Assembly (NCBI GenBank): GCA_905182465.1
Contig: CAJJBI010000005.1
Span: 1-64,000, forward strand
Source of the DNA: Opitutaceae bacterium BACL24 MAG-120322-bin51
Lineage (GTDB): Bacteria; Verrucomicrobiota; Verrucomicrobiia; Opitutales; Coraliomargaritaceae
Direction of reading: 5' to 3'
Length of the DNA: 64,000 bases
The position numbers and the translations under genes are program-made. Shown here one piece after another: positions 43,243 to 52,374 of this stretch. The stretch's first letter is position 1. Each line of letters opens with the position of its first letter. The notes below the pieces were generated by a model. It worked only from the letters and a program-made list of their open reading frames with translations. It did not search any database and was not told the origin of the DNA.

Positions 43243-43253
43243 TTCCGAACAAA

Positions 43254-43991
43254 ATGAATCAAACACCAAAGCCACTCATCATCGTCGCAGAGGATGATAA
43301 AGACCTCTCCACGATGATCGCGACGCAGCTTGAAGTCGCCGGGATGCAGAGCCAAGTCTGCCATGAAGCGAGCCACGTAGCGCGCTTCTTGAAGAACAAC
43401 TTCGCCAATCTCATCCTGCTCGATGTCCACCTTCCTGACGACACTGGCTTTAACCTGATGTCCGATCTACGTAAAGTGGGCGACAAGACGCCAATCATAT
43501 TTCTCACCGGTGAAAACAACGAAGTCAAAAAAGTGAACGCCCTCGAAATGGGCGGCGACGACTACATCACAAAGCCTTTTAGATTTCCCGAGCTAATTGC
43601 ACGGATAAACGCCGTGCTCCGCCGCGCAGAAACAGTGCACGATAGTGATATCACGCAAAATGCTTCCACCTCCGACGAACCATTTGAATTTTGCGGGGCT
43701 GAGGTGAATCCACATCGACTCGAAGTGACCTTTACCGACGGCGAAATCGAAAGCATCGGCCGTAAGGAGTTAGGCATCTTTGCCTACCTCGCCAGCCACC
43801 CAAACAAGGTGCTCACGCGCAAGAATTTGATCCACTCAGTCTGGGGAATCCACGCCGATGTACGTAGCCGCTCGCTTGATCAATATATCGTGAAAATCCG
43901 TGAACTTTACAAACGTCACAGCTTGACGCTTGATGCCTTCCGCACCGTGCATGGCGTCGGCTATATTTACGACCTTAAGATGCCCGAGTAG
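43254..43991 (+). CDS. OmpR/PhoB-family response regulator (orphan)
   Basis: This 245-aa two-domain regulator has the receiver with acidic pair EDD (13-15), phospho-acceptor Asp57 in LLDVHLPD, switch Thr in FLTGEN and Lys in YITKPF. It continues into a winged-helix DNA-binding domain (IGRKELGIFAYLASHPNKVLTRKNLIHSVWG, shown here in shorter pieces as RKELGIF and TRKNLIHSVWG). No histidine kinase gene is adjacent, so its input is unknown. It closely follows bcp, so peroxide or redox control is one possibility. Confidence 0.93.
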   Translation: MNQTPKPLIIVAEDDKDLSTMIATQLEVAGMQSQVCHEASHVARFLKNNFANLILLDVHLPDDTGFNLMSDLRKVGDKTPIIFLTGENNEVKKVNALEMGGDDYITKPFRFPELIARINAVLRRAETVHDSDITQNASTSDEPFEFCGAEVNPHRLEVTFTDGEIESIGRKELGIFAYLASHPNKVLTRKNLIHSVWGIHADVRSRSLDQYIVKIRELYKRHSLTLDAFRTVHGVGYIYDLKMPE

Positions 43992-44041
43992 TCGCACGAC
44001 AATGTGAATAGTTGCCAATGGCATGGCTAAAGACCAGCAAA

Positions 44042-44674
44042 CTACTCCGCTTCATACCACTCTTTGACGAGTGCTTTGACCGCTTCGGGTGATTCGACCC
44101 CCTCAAAGCTGAGCGATGCAGAGTTGATGCAGTATCGTAGGCCTGTAGGTTTGGGCCCATCGGGAAAGACATGGCCTTGATGCGATCCGCAGACATTGCA
44201 ATGCACCTCCACGCGCACCATACCATAGCTAGTATCGCGCGTCTCACCGAGAGTGCGCTCGTCGATCGGTTGGACAAAGCTTGGCCAACCCGTGCCTGAA
44301 TCGAACTTATCCGTGCTGCTGAACAAGGGTGTTTCGCAGCCAATACAGCGATAGAGCCCAGTCGCTTTATTGTCATTGAAGGGATTGGTGAACGGCCGCT
44401 CTGTTCCATGGTCGCGGGCGACTCGATATTGGACATCGGTGAGGCGCTCTTTCCACTCAGCTTCTGTCCGTTGGACAGGGAAATCGCCGCTGCTTAGGTC
44501 GACATGCGAGGGCAGGCCGCAAGCGGAGGCACAAGCGTTCACATCGACATTAGTCGCAAGATCTGGACTCGGAAGTATAGGTTTTTCAGGCATAGCAAAA
44601 GTAAAAAGGGCAAAGGCCAATAGGGCAATGAGCACCACAGGGCCATAACTATGGAAGTTTGATTGTGTTTTCAT
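44042..44674 (-). CDS. msrB: Peptide methionine-R-sulfoxide reductase MsrB, membrane-anchored
   Basis: It reduces the R-epimer of methionine sulfoxide. This 210-aa protein starts with a hydrophobic helix ([17 protein letters not shown]), so the catalytic domain lies outside the inner membrane. The Zn-binding pairs are CIGC and CNVC, and the catalytic Cys is in [13 protein letters not shown]. The GTGWPSF motif is present. With cytosolic MsrA at 34698 it gives both epimers cover, but in different compartments. Confidence 0.95.
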   Translation of the reverse strand: MKTQSNFHSYGPVVLIALLAFALFTFAMPEKPILPSPDLATNVDVNACASACGLPSHVDLSSGDFPVQRTEAEWKERLTDVQYRVARDHGTERPFTNPFNDNKATGLYRCIGCETPLFSSTDKFDSGTGWPSFVQPIDERTLGETRDTSYGMVRVEVHCNVCGSHQGHVFPDGPKPTGLRYCINSASLSFEGVESPEAVKALVKEWYEAE

Positions 44675-44841
44675 AGTAATCGAGAGTCTAAACTATAGGA
44701 GCTATTCCCGCGAATGCAATTCGTCAACTATGCCTATTCGTGATTCGATGGGAGAAAGCCGTTTCCTCGTCACGCAGGAGCCTACACCGCCATGATGAAT
44801 ATTCTTGAAGAACCTGCTGCGCTACGGCTTATGCTAAGAAT

Positions 44842-46041
44842 ATGTCAAAAGTAGTCATTATCGGTGCCGGAGGAGTAGGTAATGTGGTCGCACAAAAGTG
44901 CGCACAGCTTCCGGATATTTTTACTGAAATCGTGCTCGCATCGCGCACAGTTGCTAAGTGTGAAGCGATCGCGGTCGACGTAATGGCCAAGACAGGTGTC
45001 ACGATCCTTACCGTCGCGCTGGATGCCGATAATGTGGCCGAAACAATAAAGTTTCTAAATTCGGAAAAGCCCGAGCTATTAATCAACGTTGCCCTGCCCT
45101 ACCAAGACCTTGCATTGATGGATGCATGCCTAGGCGCGGGAGTTCACTACATGGATACCGCTAACTACGAACCACCCGAAGAGGCCAAGTTTGAGTACAA
45201 ATGGCAATGGGCTTACCAAGACCGCTTCAAAAAGGCGGGACTGACTGCACTACTCGGCTCGGGTTTCGACCCAGGCGTGACGAATGTGTTTTGCGCCTAC
45301 GCACAGAAACATCTTTTCGACGAGATTGAGACAATCGACATCCTAGACGCTAACGCGGGCGAGCACGGCTACCACTTCGCGACGAACTTTAATCCAGAAA
45401 TCAACATCCGCGAGATCACTGCGAATGGCCGCTATTGGGAAGAGGGTGAGTGGAAGGAAGTCGAGCCGATGAGCATGCACCAAGTCTACGACTTTCCTGT
45501 GATTGGCGAGCAAGATGCCTACCTGCTCTACCACGAGGAAATGGAATCGCTCTGCCAAAATATCAAAGGCCTCAAGCGCATCCGCTTCTGGATGACATTT
45601 TCGCAGAAGTATCTAACTCACCTCAAGGTGCTGGAAAACGTCGGGATGACTTCGATTGAGCCGATCGATTTCAAGGGGCAGAAAGTACAGCCGATTGAAT
45701 TCCTCAAAGCCGTACTCCCCGACCCTGCCAGTCTAGGGCCACGGACAAAAGGTAAGACCTGTATTGGTTGTGATATTCTGGGTACCAAAGACGGTAAAAA
45801 GAAGCGGATCTTCATCTACAACAGCTGCGACCACCAAGAGTGTTTCAAAGAAGTCTCCAGCCAAGCGATCAGCTACACCACAGGTGTGCCTGCAATGATT
45901 GGCGCGCAGATGATACTTAAAGGCCCCTGGAAGGAGCCTGGCGTATGGAATATGGAGCAGTGTGATCCAGACCCCTTCATGGAAGAGCTTAATCTGCGAG
46001 GCCTGCCGTGGCAAGTGATTGACCTGCCGCTCGAACAGTAA
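44842..46041 (+). CDS. Saccharopine-dehydrogenase-family protein, probable carboxynorspermidine synthase
   Basis: This 399-aa enzyme has an N-terminal NAD(P)-binding Rossmann motif (VVIIGAGGVGNVVAQKCAQ) and the family stretch INVALPYQDLALMDACLGAGVHYMDTANYE. LLGSGFDPGVTNVFCAYA and the C-terminal TGVPAMIGAQMILKG also fit the family. This variant reductively condenses a diamine with aspartate semialdehyde to carboxy(nor)spermidine; saccharopine dehydrogenase is the alternative. Agmatine deiminase and N-carbamoylputrescine amidase elsewhere in the window support a polyamine role. The partner decarboxylase (NspC) is not here. Confidence 0.85.
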   Translation: MSKVVIIGAGGVGNVVAQKCAQLPDIFTEIVLASRTVAKCEAIAVDVMAKTGVTILTVALDADNVAETIKFLNSEKPELLINVALPYQDLALMDACLGAGVHYMDTANYEPPEEAKFEYKWQWAYQDRFKKAGLTALLGSGFDPGVTNVFCAYAQKHLFDEIETIDILDANAGEHGYHFATNFNPEINIREITANGRYWEEGEWKEVEPMSMHQVYDFPVIGEQDAYLLYHEEMESLCQNIKGLKRIRFWMTFSQKYLTHLKVLENVGMTSIEPIDFKGQKVQPIEFLKAVLPDPASLGPRTKGKTCIGCDILGTKDGKKKRIFIYNSCDHQECFKEVSSQAISYTTGVPAMIGAQMILKGPWKEPGVWNMEQCDPDPFMEELNLRGLPWQVIDLPLEQ

Positions 46042-46167
46042 CGATTACAGCTTTCGTTTTTCACGAAAATAGAAGCACAGACTCCTCCCTGACCGCTGGA
46101 TGTTGGCACGCCCAATTGCAACTTAGCGCGTAACGTTCGCGGGTAAGTAGGCCCCTCTATTGCATAA

Positions 46168-46197
46168 AAAAGGCCTCCGACAAGATCGAAGGCCTTT
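46168..46197 (-). terminator. Terminator following tRNA-Gly
   Basis: The stem AAAGGCCTCCGA / TCGAAGGCCTTT (one mismatch) with loop CAAGA is followed on the minus strand by six T, right after the tRNA 3' end. On the plus strand it may also help stop the preceding gene. Confidence 0.85.
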
Positions 46198-46204
46198 AAG
46201 AAAA

Positions 46205-46280
<76 letters not shown>

Positions 46281-46368
46281 TTTTTTGGGAAAAGTGGGAG
46301 AATCTATGACCGACCCATCATGTCAACGTGTTTTTAGAAAAATTTAAGGACAAGTTCAGCCTCAGGTT

Positions 46369-47239
46369 TTACTCTAGATCAAGGTCGATCAAAAACCTAC
46401 GACGCACGGTTTCGGGCAGGGCGATAAGGTCCTTTGAGCGGAGGCTGGTAGCGACTTCATCATTAAGTAATTCGCGGATGATGGGTCGAAGTTTGGCATC
46501 GTCGCGCAGATTATACACAATGTAGAAAGCGAGTCGAATGGGATAGTCGCCATAGTGCACGTTATCGTCGGTTGGGCCGAAGGCAGGTGCATAGGTGTCG
46601 CTATCAGATGAGACCATGAGGACTTTGATATTTTTATTCTCCGGCATGCGAGAGAGAATAGCGATGGAAGCAGCGTCAGAGCGGAGTAAATCCTCGACCT
46701 CGGCATCTTTGACCATGGACACGCTGGGTTTCATAACGCCACCCTTTAAAATACTATATTTAAAAAGCTCCAAGGCGATGCTCTCATCGCTAGTGCCGGC
46801 GAGCGCCTTAATATTGCGACTGCCCATACCGGATAGCCCGAGTTCGCCCCAAGTATTGAGATTCAACTCTTCTTTGGAACCAAAAATGCCCCCGAGGCGA
46901 GCAACACTGATTTCGTCGATGGGGTTACTATCATTAACGACAATAACGGCGACGGCGTAGGCAAAAGGATAGACACTAAATTCATCGCGCGGCACTTCAT
47001 CCCCGTCTGGCACTGCAATAATGGCGAGATCGATCTCATCAGAACGTAAGCGGTCAAGCGCGGGCAAGCTACCGATGCTATCCACGACAAAAGTAGAAGT
47101 CATTTTCAGCGGCGTAGGCCTCAAGTGGCGCTTTGATATAGTCGGCCAGTAGATCGGATGCAGCAATGCGAATTTCTTCGGCTTGCGCGGTCACGATCAG
47201 TGTAAGCGGTAGGAGTAAAAGCGTTTTACCTAAGTTCAT
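46369..47239 (-). CDS. Periplasmic substrate-binding protein (PstS-like), one frameshift
   Basis: From ATG 47239 there is a signal peptide (GKTLLLLPLTLIVTAQA) and then IRIAASDLLADYIKAPLEAY, a typical opening of phosphate-type binding proteins. After ENDF the frame breaks; the rest, from TFVVDSIGSLPALDRL to the end at 46369, is in the +1 frame. Dropping one base in CTTCTAC near 47104 gives about 289 aa. DEIDLAIIAVPDGDE and VNDSNPIDEISVARLGGIFG are the usual PBP type 2 features. The gene precedes the NtrC-type regulator's 3' end but runs in parallel, and no transporter genes adjoin it. The ligand is unknown; a solitary sensor or accessory protein is possible. Confidence 0.8.
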
Positions 47240-47331
47240 AATCAATTTTTGTTAGGTTACCTAAAGGTGCATTAATTGCAAGGGTTCAATGCTGGCTCGT
47301 GAGAGTCAAACTCTAAGCGAGTCTATCAGCG

Positions 47332-48714
47332 CTACTTTTGGATGTCGAGCTCCGGCCACTGAATAAGTTTGCGGTGGAGGGTACGGCGGCTGATGCCCAT
47401 GAGCTCAGCAGCGTGGGTGCGGTTACCGTTGGCTTTAATCAGCGCGTTACGGAGGAGGCGTTTTTCATTTTCCTCTTTGCACAATGTCGGGCTACTGGAA
47501 AGCGGCTGTGGTTTGTCGTCCAACGATGTCTCGGTCTGATTCTGATATTTAGGGTCAAGATCGTATTCGGTAAGCTCGTTACCCCGCTTGAGTACGACGG
47601 TGTTTTCGCAGAAATTACGCAACTCGCGAATGTTCCCTGGCCAGCGATAGTCTCGGAGCACATTGATCGCGCCTTCGGTCAGGTCGATGGGAGGTAGCTC
47701 GTTTTCCTCGGCGAAGGAATCAATGTAGTGATTGATGAGCACAGGTAGGTCCTCTCGGCGCTCGCGCAGTGGCGGGAGGTAGATTGTAATGACGTTGAGC
47801 CGATACAACAGATCCTCGCGGAACTCGCCGCGCTTGGCCATCTCAGTCAAATTACGATTCGTTGCGCAGACGAGGCGCACGTCGACTTGGATGGGTTTCG
47901 AGCTGCCTAAGCGCTCAAAACTGCGGGTCTCAAGGAAGCGCAGAAGTTTGACCTGCGTCGCGGAATCGATTTCGCCGATTTCATCGAGAAACAGTGTGCC
48001 GCCACCCGCCGCCTCAAAACGACCAATCCTGCGCTCCGTCGCACCCGTATAAGCGCCTTTCTCGTGCCCGAAGAGCTCGCTTTCGAGCAGGTTAGCTGCC
48101 AAGGCTGCACAGTGCACAGGGACGAAGGCTTGACGAGCGCGGTTACTATTTTGGTGGATGGCTTGAGCGATGAGCTCTTTACCCGTACCAGTCTCTCCTT
48201 CGAGAAGAACGGTGGCCTTGGAAGGCGCCACGAGTTTGACCTTGTCCAGCACGTCGATGAGGCCAGGTGAGTCACCAACTATACCGTCGAAGCTATACTT
48301 CTTGTCCAGCCGCTCGTGCAGGACAACGTTTTCCGCCTCGATCCGGCGACTTTGCAGCGCCCGTTTAATCAGGATTTCCAATTTTTCTAGACTGACAGGC
48401 TTAGTCAGGAAGTCGAAGGCGCCGCGTCGCATGGCTTCGACCGCCGTTTCCACATTGCCATAGGCAGTCATCATGATGCAGATCGGCCGGTTTGGTAGGG
48501 TGATCGCACGGTCTATAACCTTAAGCCCTGATTTGCCCGCCATACGCAGATCTGTCAACACGATGTCAAAGGTCTCAGCCTCCATCAGGTTAAAGGCCTC
48601 GTCTGCGCCCGAGGCCATGTATACCTCATATTCCTCTTCAAGGGCTATACTGAGCCCCTCGCGGGTGTTTTTTTCATCATCGACGATTAAAATTGTTGCT
48701 GGCATGTGAGACAT
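47332..48714 (-). CDS. NtrC-family sigma54-dependent response regulator
   Basis: This regulator of about 460 aa has a receiver (ILIVDDEKNTREG, phospho-acceptor in VLTDLRMAG, KPVSLEKL), an AAA+ sigma54 activator domain and a Fis-type helix-turn-helix (NGNRTHAAELMGISRRTLHRKL). The AAA+ domain carries Walker A GETGTGKELIA and Walker B LFLDEIGEI. The sigma54-contact loop reads GAYTGA rather than the canonical GAFTGA, an aromatic substitution found in some members. No kinase gene is adjacent. The start is uncertain (48714 or 48705). Confidence 0.93.
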   Translation of the reverse strand: MSHMPATILIVDDEKNTREGLSIALEEEYEVYMASGADEAFNLMEAETFDIVLTDLRMAGKSGLKVIDRAITLPNRPICIMMTAYGNVETAVEAMRRGAFDFLTKPVSLEKLEILIKRALQSRRIEAENVVLHERLDKKYSFDGIVGDSPGLIDVLDKVKLVAPSKATVLLEGETGTGKELIAQAIHQNSNRARQAFVPVHCAALAANLLESELFGHEKGAYTGATERRIGRFEAAGGGTLFLDEIGEIDSATQVKLLRFLETRSFERLGSSKPIQVDVRLVCATNRNLTEMAKRGEFREDLLYRLNVITIYLPPLRERREDLPVLINHYIDSFAEENELPPIDLTEGAINVLRDYRWPGNIRELRNFCENTVVLKRGNELTEYDLDPKYQNQTETSLDDKPQPLSSSPTLCKEENEKRLLRNALIKANGNRTHAAELMGISRRTLHRKLIQWPELDIQK

Positions 48715-48790
48715 TAAGACACATCTCGAAACTAAATGCAATATTCTCATTGCAATGAAACCTATCGCTTTCTCCTTTGTCTGTTAGTGT

Positions 48791-48806
48791 TCCGCAAAAA
48801 TGCGGA
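48791..48806. repeat. Small perfect hairpin in front of the MoxR operon
   Basis: TCCGCA-AAAA-TGCGGA is a perfect 6-bp stem 15 bp before the moxR start codon, overlapping the likely leader. It may be a member of the same class of short palindromes as those at 38181-38232. Confidence 0.6.
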
Positions 48807-48820
48807 CCTACCATAATAAT

Positions 48821-49816
48821 ATGAGCCAAGATTCAATCGCACCTGAAATCGAAGAAAAACTAAAGTCGGCTATTCAATGGATCCCGACTCTCCGCGAGGA
48901 GATCGCCCGCGTCATCGTCGGGCAGCATTATCTAGTTGATCGCCTTATAGTCGGCCTACTGGCCAATGGCCACGTCCTACTCGAAGGTGTGCCAGGTCTA
49001 GCCAAAACACTCAGCATACGCACCCTCGCCTCGGCCACAGCAGCGGACTTCAAGAGAATTCAGTTCACACCAGATCTGCTACCGGCTGACATTATCGGCA
49101 CTTTGATTTATAGCCCAAAGGAAAGCACCTTCCATACTCGCAAGGGACCGATATTTGCCAACCTCATTCTGGCGGACGAAATCAATCGCGCACCCGCTAA
49201 GGTGCAGAGCGCGCTACTCGAAGCCATGCAGGAGCACCAAGTGACCATCGGTGACACGACATATCCATTACCCGAACCCTTCCTTGTGCTAGCCACAGAA
49301 AATCCGATCGACCAAGAGGGCACTTATCCCTTACCCGAGGCGCAGGTAGACCGCTTTATGCTCAAACTCAAAGTTGGCTACCCAAGCAAAGACGATGAGC
49401 GAGCCATCCTCGACCGTATGTCCTCGACCGCGCCAAATCTGAACGTTGACGCCGTCACGACGCTTGATGCGATCAGCGAAGCGAGGAAACTGGTCAACGA
49501 CGTCTTCGTTGACCCTAAGATCCGAGACTACATCGTCGATCTCATCCTCGCGACCCGTGATCCCGAGCAATACAAACTTAAGCTCGGCCAATACATTCAG
49601 TTCGGTGCCAGTCCGCGTGCGACTATTAGCCTAACGCTCGCAGCAAAAGCTTGGGCGCTGATGCAAGGACGCGCCTACGTCGTCCCGCAGGACATAAAAG
49701 AAATCGGCATGGACGTGCTCCGCCACCGCGTGATACCTTCCTACGAAGCCGAAGCCGAAGAGATCAGCAGCGAAGACCTCGTCACCTCGATTTTCGACGC
49801 CGTGCCTGTGCCATAA
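48821..49816 (+). CDS. moxR: MoxR-family AAA+ ATPase
   Basis: This 331-aa cytosolic AAA+ protein has Walker A-like GVPGLAKT and Walker B ILADEINRAPAKVQSALLEAMQEHQV split over two helices. LATENPIDQEGTYPLPEAQVDRF is the sensor region and a MoxR hallmark. MoxR ATPases act as chaperones for VWA-domain partners, and here they are encoded directly downstream (DUF58, BatA, BatB). The start at ATG 48821 (MSQDSIAPE) is preferred over an ATG 21 bp upstream that overlaps the hairpin. It is the first gene of a seven-gene operon. Confidence 0.94.
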   Translation: MSQDSIAPEIEEKLKSAIQWIPTLREEIARVIVGQHYLVDRLIVGLLANGHVLLEGVPGLAKTLSIRTLASATAADFKRIQFTPDLLPADIIGTLIYSPKESTFHTRKGPIFANLILADEINRAPAKVQSALLEAMQEHQVTIGDTTYPLPEPFLVLATENPIDQEGTYPLPEAQVDRFMLKLKVGYPSKDDERAILDRMSSTAPNLNVDAVTTLDAISEARKLVNDVFVDPKIRDYIVDLILATRDPEQYKLKLGQYIQFGASPRATISLTLAAKAWALMQGRAYVVPQDIKEIGMDVLRHRVIPSYEAEAEEISSEDLVTSIFDAVPVP

Positions 49817-49858
49817 GGGAATAATCAGTCATCACTCATTATTTATAAGTCATTTCTG

Positions 49859-50761
49859 ATGACCCCAACTGACATCATTAAAAAAGTCCGTCGCCTCGAA
49901 ATTCGTACGCGACGGCTCGTTACCGATTCGGTGACAGGGGCTTACCACAGCTCTTTTAAAGGGCGTGGCATGGACTTTGAAGAAGTCCGCGAATATGCCA
50001 TTGGTGACGACGTGCGCACCATCGATTGGAACGTCTCGGCTAAGATGGATCGCCCCTTTGTGAAAGTCTTCCGGGAGGAGCGCGAGTTGACACTTATGCT
50101 ACTGATCGACCTCAGTGCCTCAGGCATTTTCGGTTCCGTCGAACAAAGTAAGCGCGAGCGTGCCGCCGAGATTGCCAGCGTGATCGCCTTTTCCGCTTCG
50201 CAAAATAACGATAAGGTAGGACTTCTCCTCTATACTGAAGAGGTCGAACACTACATCCCGCCTAAAAAAGGTCGCCGACATATTCTACGCGTGATTCGCG
50301 ACATCCTTTTCTTCGAACCCTCTGGCAAAACGACCAGTCATAAGTCCGCACTCGACTACCTCAATCGAGTACAGCGTCGTAAGAGCGTCGTCTTCTTGAT
50401 CTCTGATTTCCTCGATAACGACTCACCGCTACCTACGCCCGATGCACCACTCTTCGCGACGCTCGCCCTCACCCACCAACGACACGACCTCGTGAGCATC
50501 GCCCTGAGCGATCCTCGTGAATACGGGCTACCCAAAGTCGGGCTAATCACACTCGAAGATGCCGAGACCGGCGAAATGGTCGAGATCAACACCAGCAGCC
50601 ATCACGTAAGAGAGCGCTATGCCAAACTCGCTGAGGAACGACGTGAAGCCTTCCAAACCGGCATGCGTAAAAAAGGCCTCGACTGGATCGAAGCTCGCAC
50701 GGATCAACCCTATCTACCCGCGCTGCGTAAACTCTTCGCTTTACGTGCTAGTAGGCACTAA
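49859..50761 (+). CDS. DUF58 domain protein of the MoxR-Bat operon
   Basis: This 300-aa cytosolic protein has the DUF58 core: GRGMDFEEVREYAIGDDVRTIDWN near residue 35 and RPFVKVFREERELTLMLLIDLSASG. The latter contains the VWA-like metal-binding DLSAS. The gene lies 42 bp after moxR in the standard order MoxR-DUF58-DUF4381-BatA. DUF58 proteins are thought to be MoxR clients in envelope stress or aerotolerance; the reaction is unknown. Confidence 0.92.
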   Translation: MTPTDIIKKVRRLEIRTRRLVTDSVTGAYHSSFKGRGMDFEEVREYAIGDDVRTIDWNVSAKMDRPFVKVFREERELTLMLLIDLSASGIFGSVEQSKRERAAEIASVIAFSASQNNDKVGLLLYTEEVEHYIPPKKGRRHILRVIRDILFFEPSGKTTSHKSALDYLNRVQRRKSVVFLISDFLDNDSPLPTPDAPLFATLALTHQRHDLVSIALSDPREYGLPKVGLITLEDAETGEMVEINTSSHHVRERYAKLAEERREAFQTGMRKKGLDWIEARTDQPYLPALRKLFALRASRH

Positions 50762-50781
50762 GCGAGAAATAGGAATTTAGA

Positions 50782-51339
50782 ATGATATTTCTCGCCCAGA
50801 TACCCGCCGCACCACAGATGCCGCCCCTACCGGAGGGACCGTCTCTCGATCGCGTGCTTGGCCCCGTCGAGATTCCCGCTTACGAGCCATGGCAAATAGC
50901 AATATTACTCGGATTTATTGTTCTTTTTATTGGCCTATTAATTTGGTTATACGCCCGCAGTCGCCTAAAATCCGCGACAACGACTCCGCCTTACGAGCTC
51001 GCCCTAGCAGAACTGCAAGCCGCTGCAGACTTGACCGCTGAAGACGACGAGCGTTTTGCAATACTTAGCTCGCAAGCCCTACGTCGCTACCTCGAAGACG
51101 AGCTTGGCCTACGTTCGACAGCTCGCACGAGCGAAGAGTTTCTCTTAAGCCTAAAAGACAATACCCAGCTCGACGAATTTTTTCAAACAACACTCCGTGA
51201 AGTGCTCGCCAACTTCGACCAAATCAAGTTTGCGCAGCAACCGATCAGTATTACAGAACGTATCTATATTACCGATACAGTGAGAGAACTCATCAATCAA
51301 GCACACGTCCCCAGCCAAAAGGAAGGAACAGGCCCATGA
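50782..51339 (+). CDS. DUF4381 membrane protein
   Basis: This 185-aa protein has a short N-terminal stretch, one membrane helix ([19 protein letters not shown]) and a helical cytosolic part ([23 protein letters not shown]). Position and motifs match DUF4381, the usual companion of BatA/BatB. The stop codon overlaps the start of batA (ATGAG), so translation is coupled. Confidence 0.9.
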   Translation: MIFLAQIPAAPQMPPLPEGPSLDRVLGPVEIPAYEPWQIAILLGFIVLFIGLLIWLYARSRLKSATTTPPYELALAELQAAADLTAEDDERFAILSSQALRRYLEDELGLRSTARTSEEFLLSLKDNTQLDEFFQTTLREVLANFDQIKFAQQPISITERIYITDTVRELINQAHVPSQKEGTGP

Positions 51340-52374
51340 GTTTCTTTCAGTTCGACGATCCCGCATTTTTCTTTTTGCTTCTACTCATGCCAATCCTGGC
51401 GTGGTGGGCAGGCCGTATGGGCCCTGAAGCGGCTGTCCGTTTTTCCAGTATAGCTCTCGTTAAGAAAATCAGCCGCAACCGCCATAGCCGACCCGGCAAG
51501 CTACTCTTCGGCCTGCGTTTGCTCGCACTAGTCGCGATCATCACCGCCCTCGCTCGTCCGCAGATTGGCCGAATAAACGACACCATTGAGGCCGAGGGTA
51601 TCGATATCGTCGTCACACTCGACCTCTCAGGATCCATGCGCGCACTCGATCTTTCGACCCAGAGACGATATCGTCACGCGCCTTGATGCGGCTAAGCGCG
51701 TAGTCGACAACTTTATCGGTAAGCGCGAATTCGATCGTATCGGCCTCGTTGCCTTCGCAGCCAATGCTTACGTTGTCAGCCCGCTCACACTCAATCACGA
51801 CTGGCTCAAGCGCAACCTAGAGCGGCTCGAACTCGGCGAGATCGATGGTGGCGGCACTGCCATCGGCACAGCCCTCGGGGCGAGTATCAATCGCTTACGT
51901 GATCATGACGCCCGCAGCCGTATCGTCATCTTACTCACAGACGGCGAGAATAACGCAGGCGCCGTCTCCCCCATTGCCGCCGCCGAAGTCGCCAAGACTC
52001 TTGGAGTCAAAGTCTACACCATCGCCACCGGTAAAAAAGGCCGTGTTCCTATCCCTGCAACCGACCGTAAGGGACAGATCGTCCGTGACAGTGAAGGCAA
52101 ACCCGTTTATCGAGGTCGCAGCGACATATCGAACTACGACGAAGCTGAACTGACCGAAATCGCCGAACTCACAGGCGGTCGTTTTTTCAGTGCAACCAAG
52201 GACGGCGACCTAGAACGCATCTACGATGAGATCGACGAACTCGAAACCACCAAGATCGAGCTACGCTCTTACGCCACATTCACCGAGTTGTTCGTCTGGC
52301 TAGCAAGCCTAGGTCTGCTCTTACTCGCTCTTGAGCAAGTCCTCCGCAACACCCGCTACCGCCGCCTACCATGA
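51336..52374 (+). CDS. batA: BatA-like VWA protein, one frameshift
   Basis: Two N-terminal membrane helices precede a von Willebrand A domain with the metal-ion-dependent adhesion motif DLSGSMR. The first frame stops at 51686 and the second continues to 52374. Skipping one base in GATCTTTCG near 51655 unites them at about 345 aa (RALD then [15 protein letters not shown]). [10 protein letters not shown] and the [13 protein letters not shown] segment are standard BatA, and a final membrane helix closes it. The ATGA overlap with batB shows tight coupling. Since both neighbours are intact in sense, loss of function is doubtful. Confidence 0.87.

Noticed and set aside
47267-47279. TGCATTAATTGCA, a possible further LacI operator
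   Set aside because: The spacer is 5 bp, not 6, and the site is 25 kb from the glycan locus in front of an unrelated binding-protein gene.
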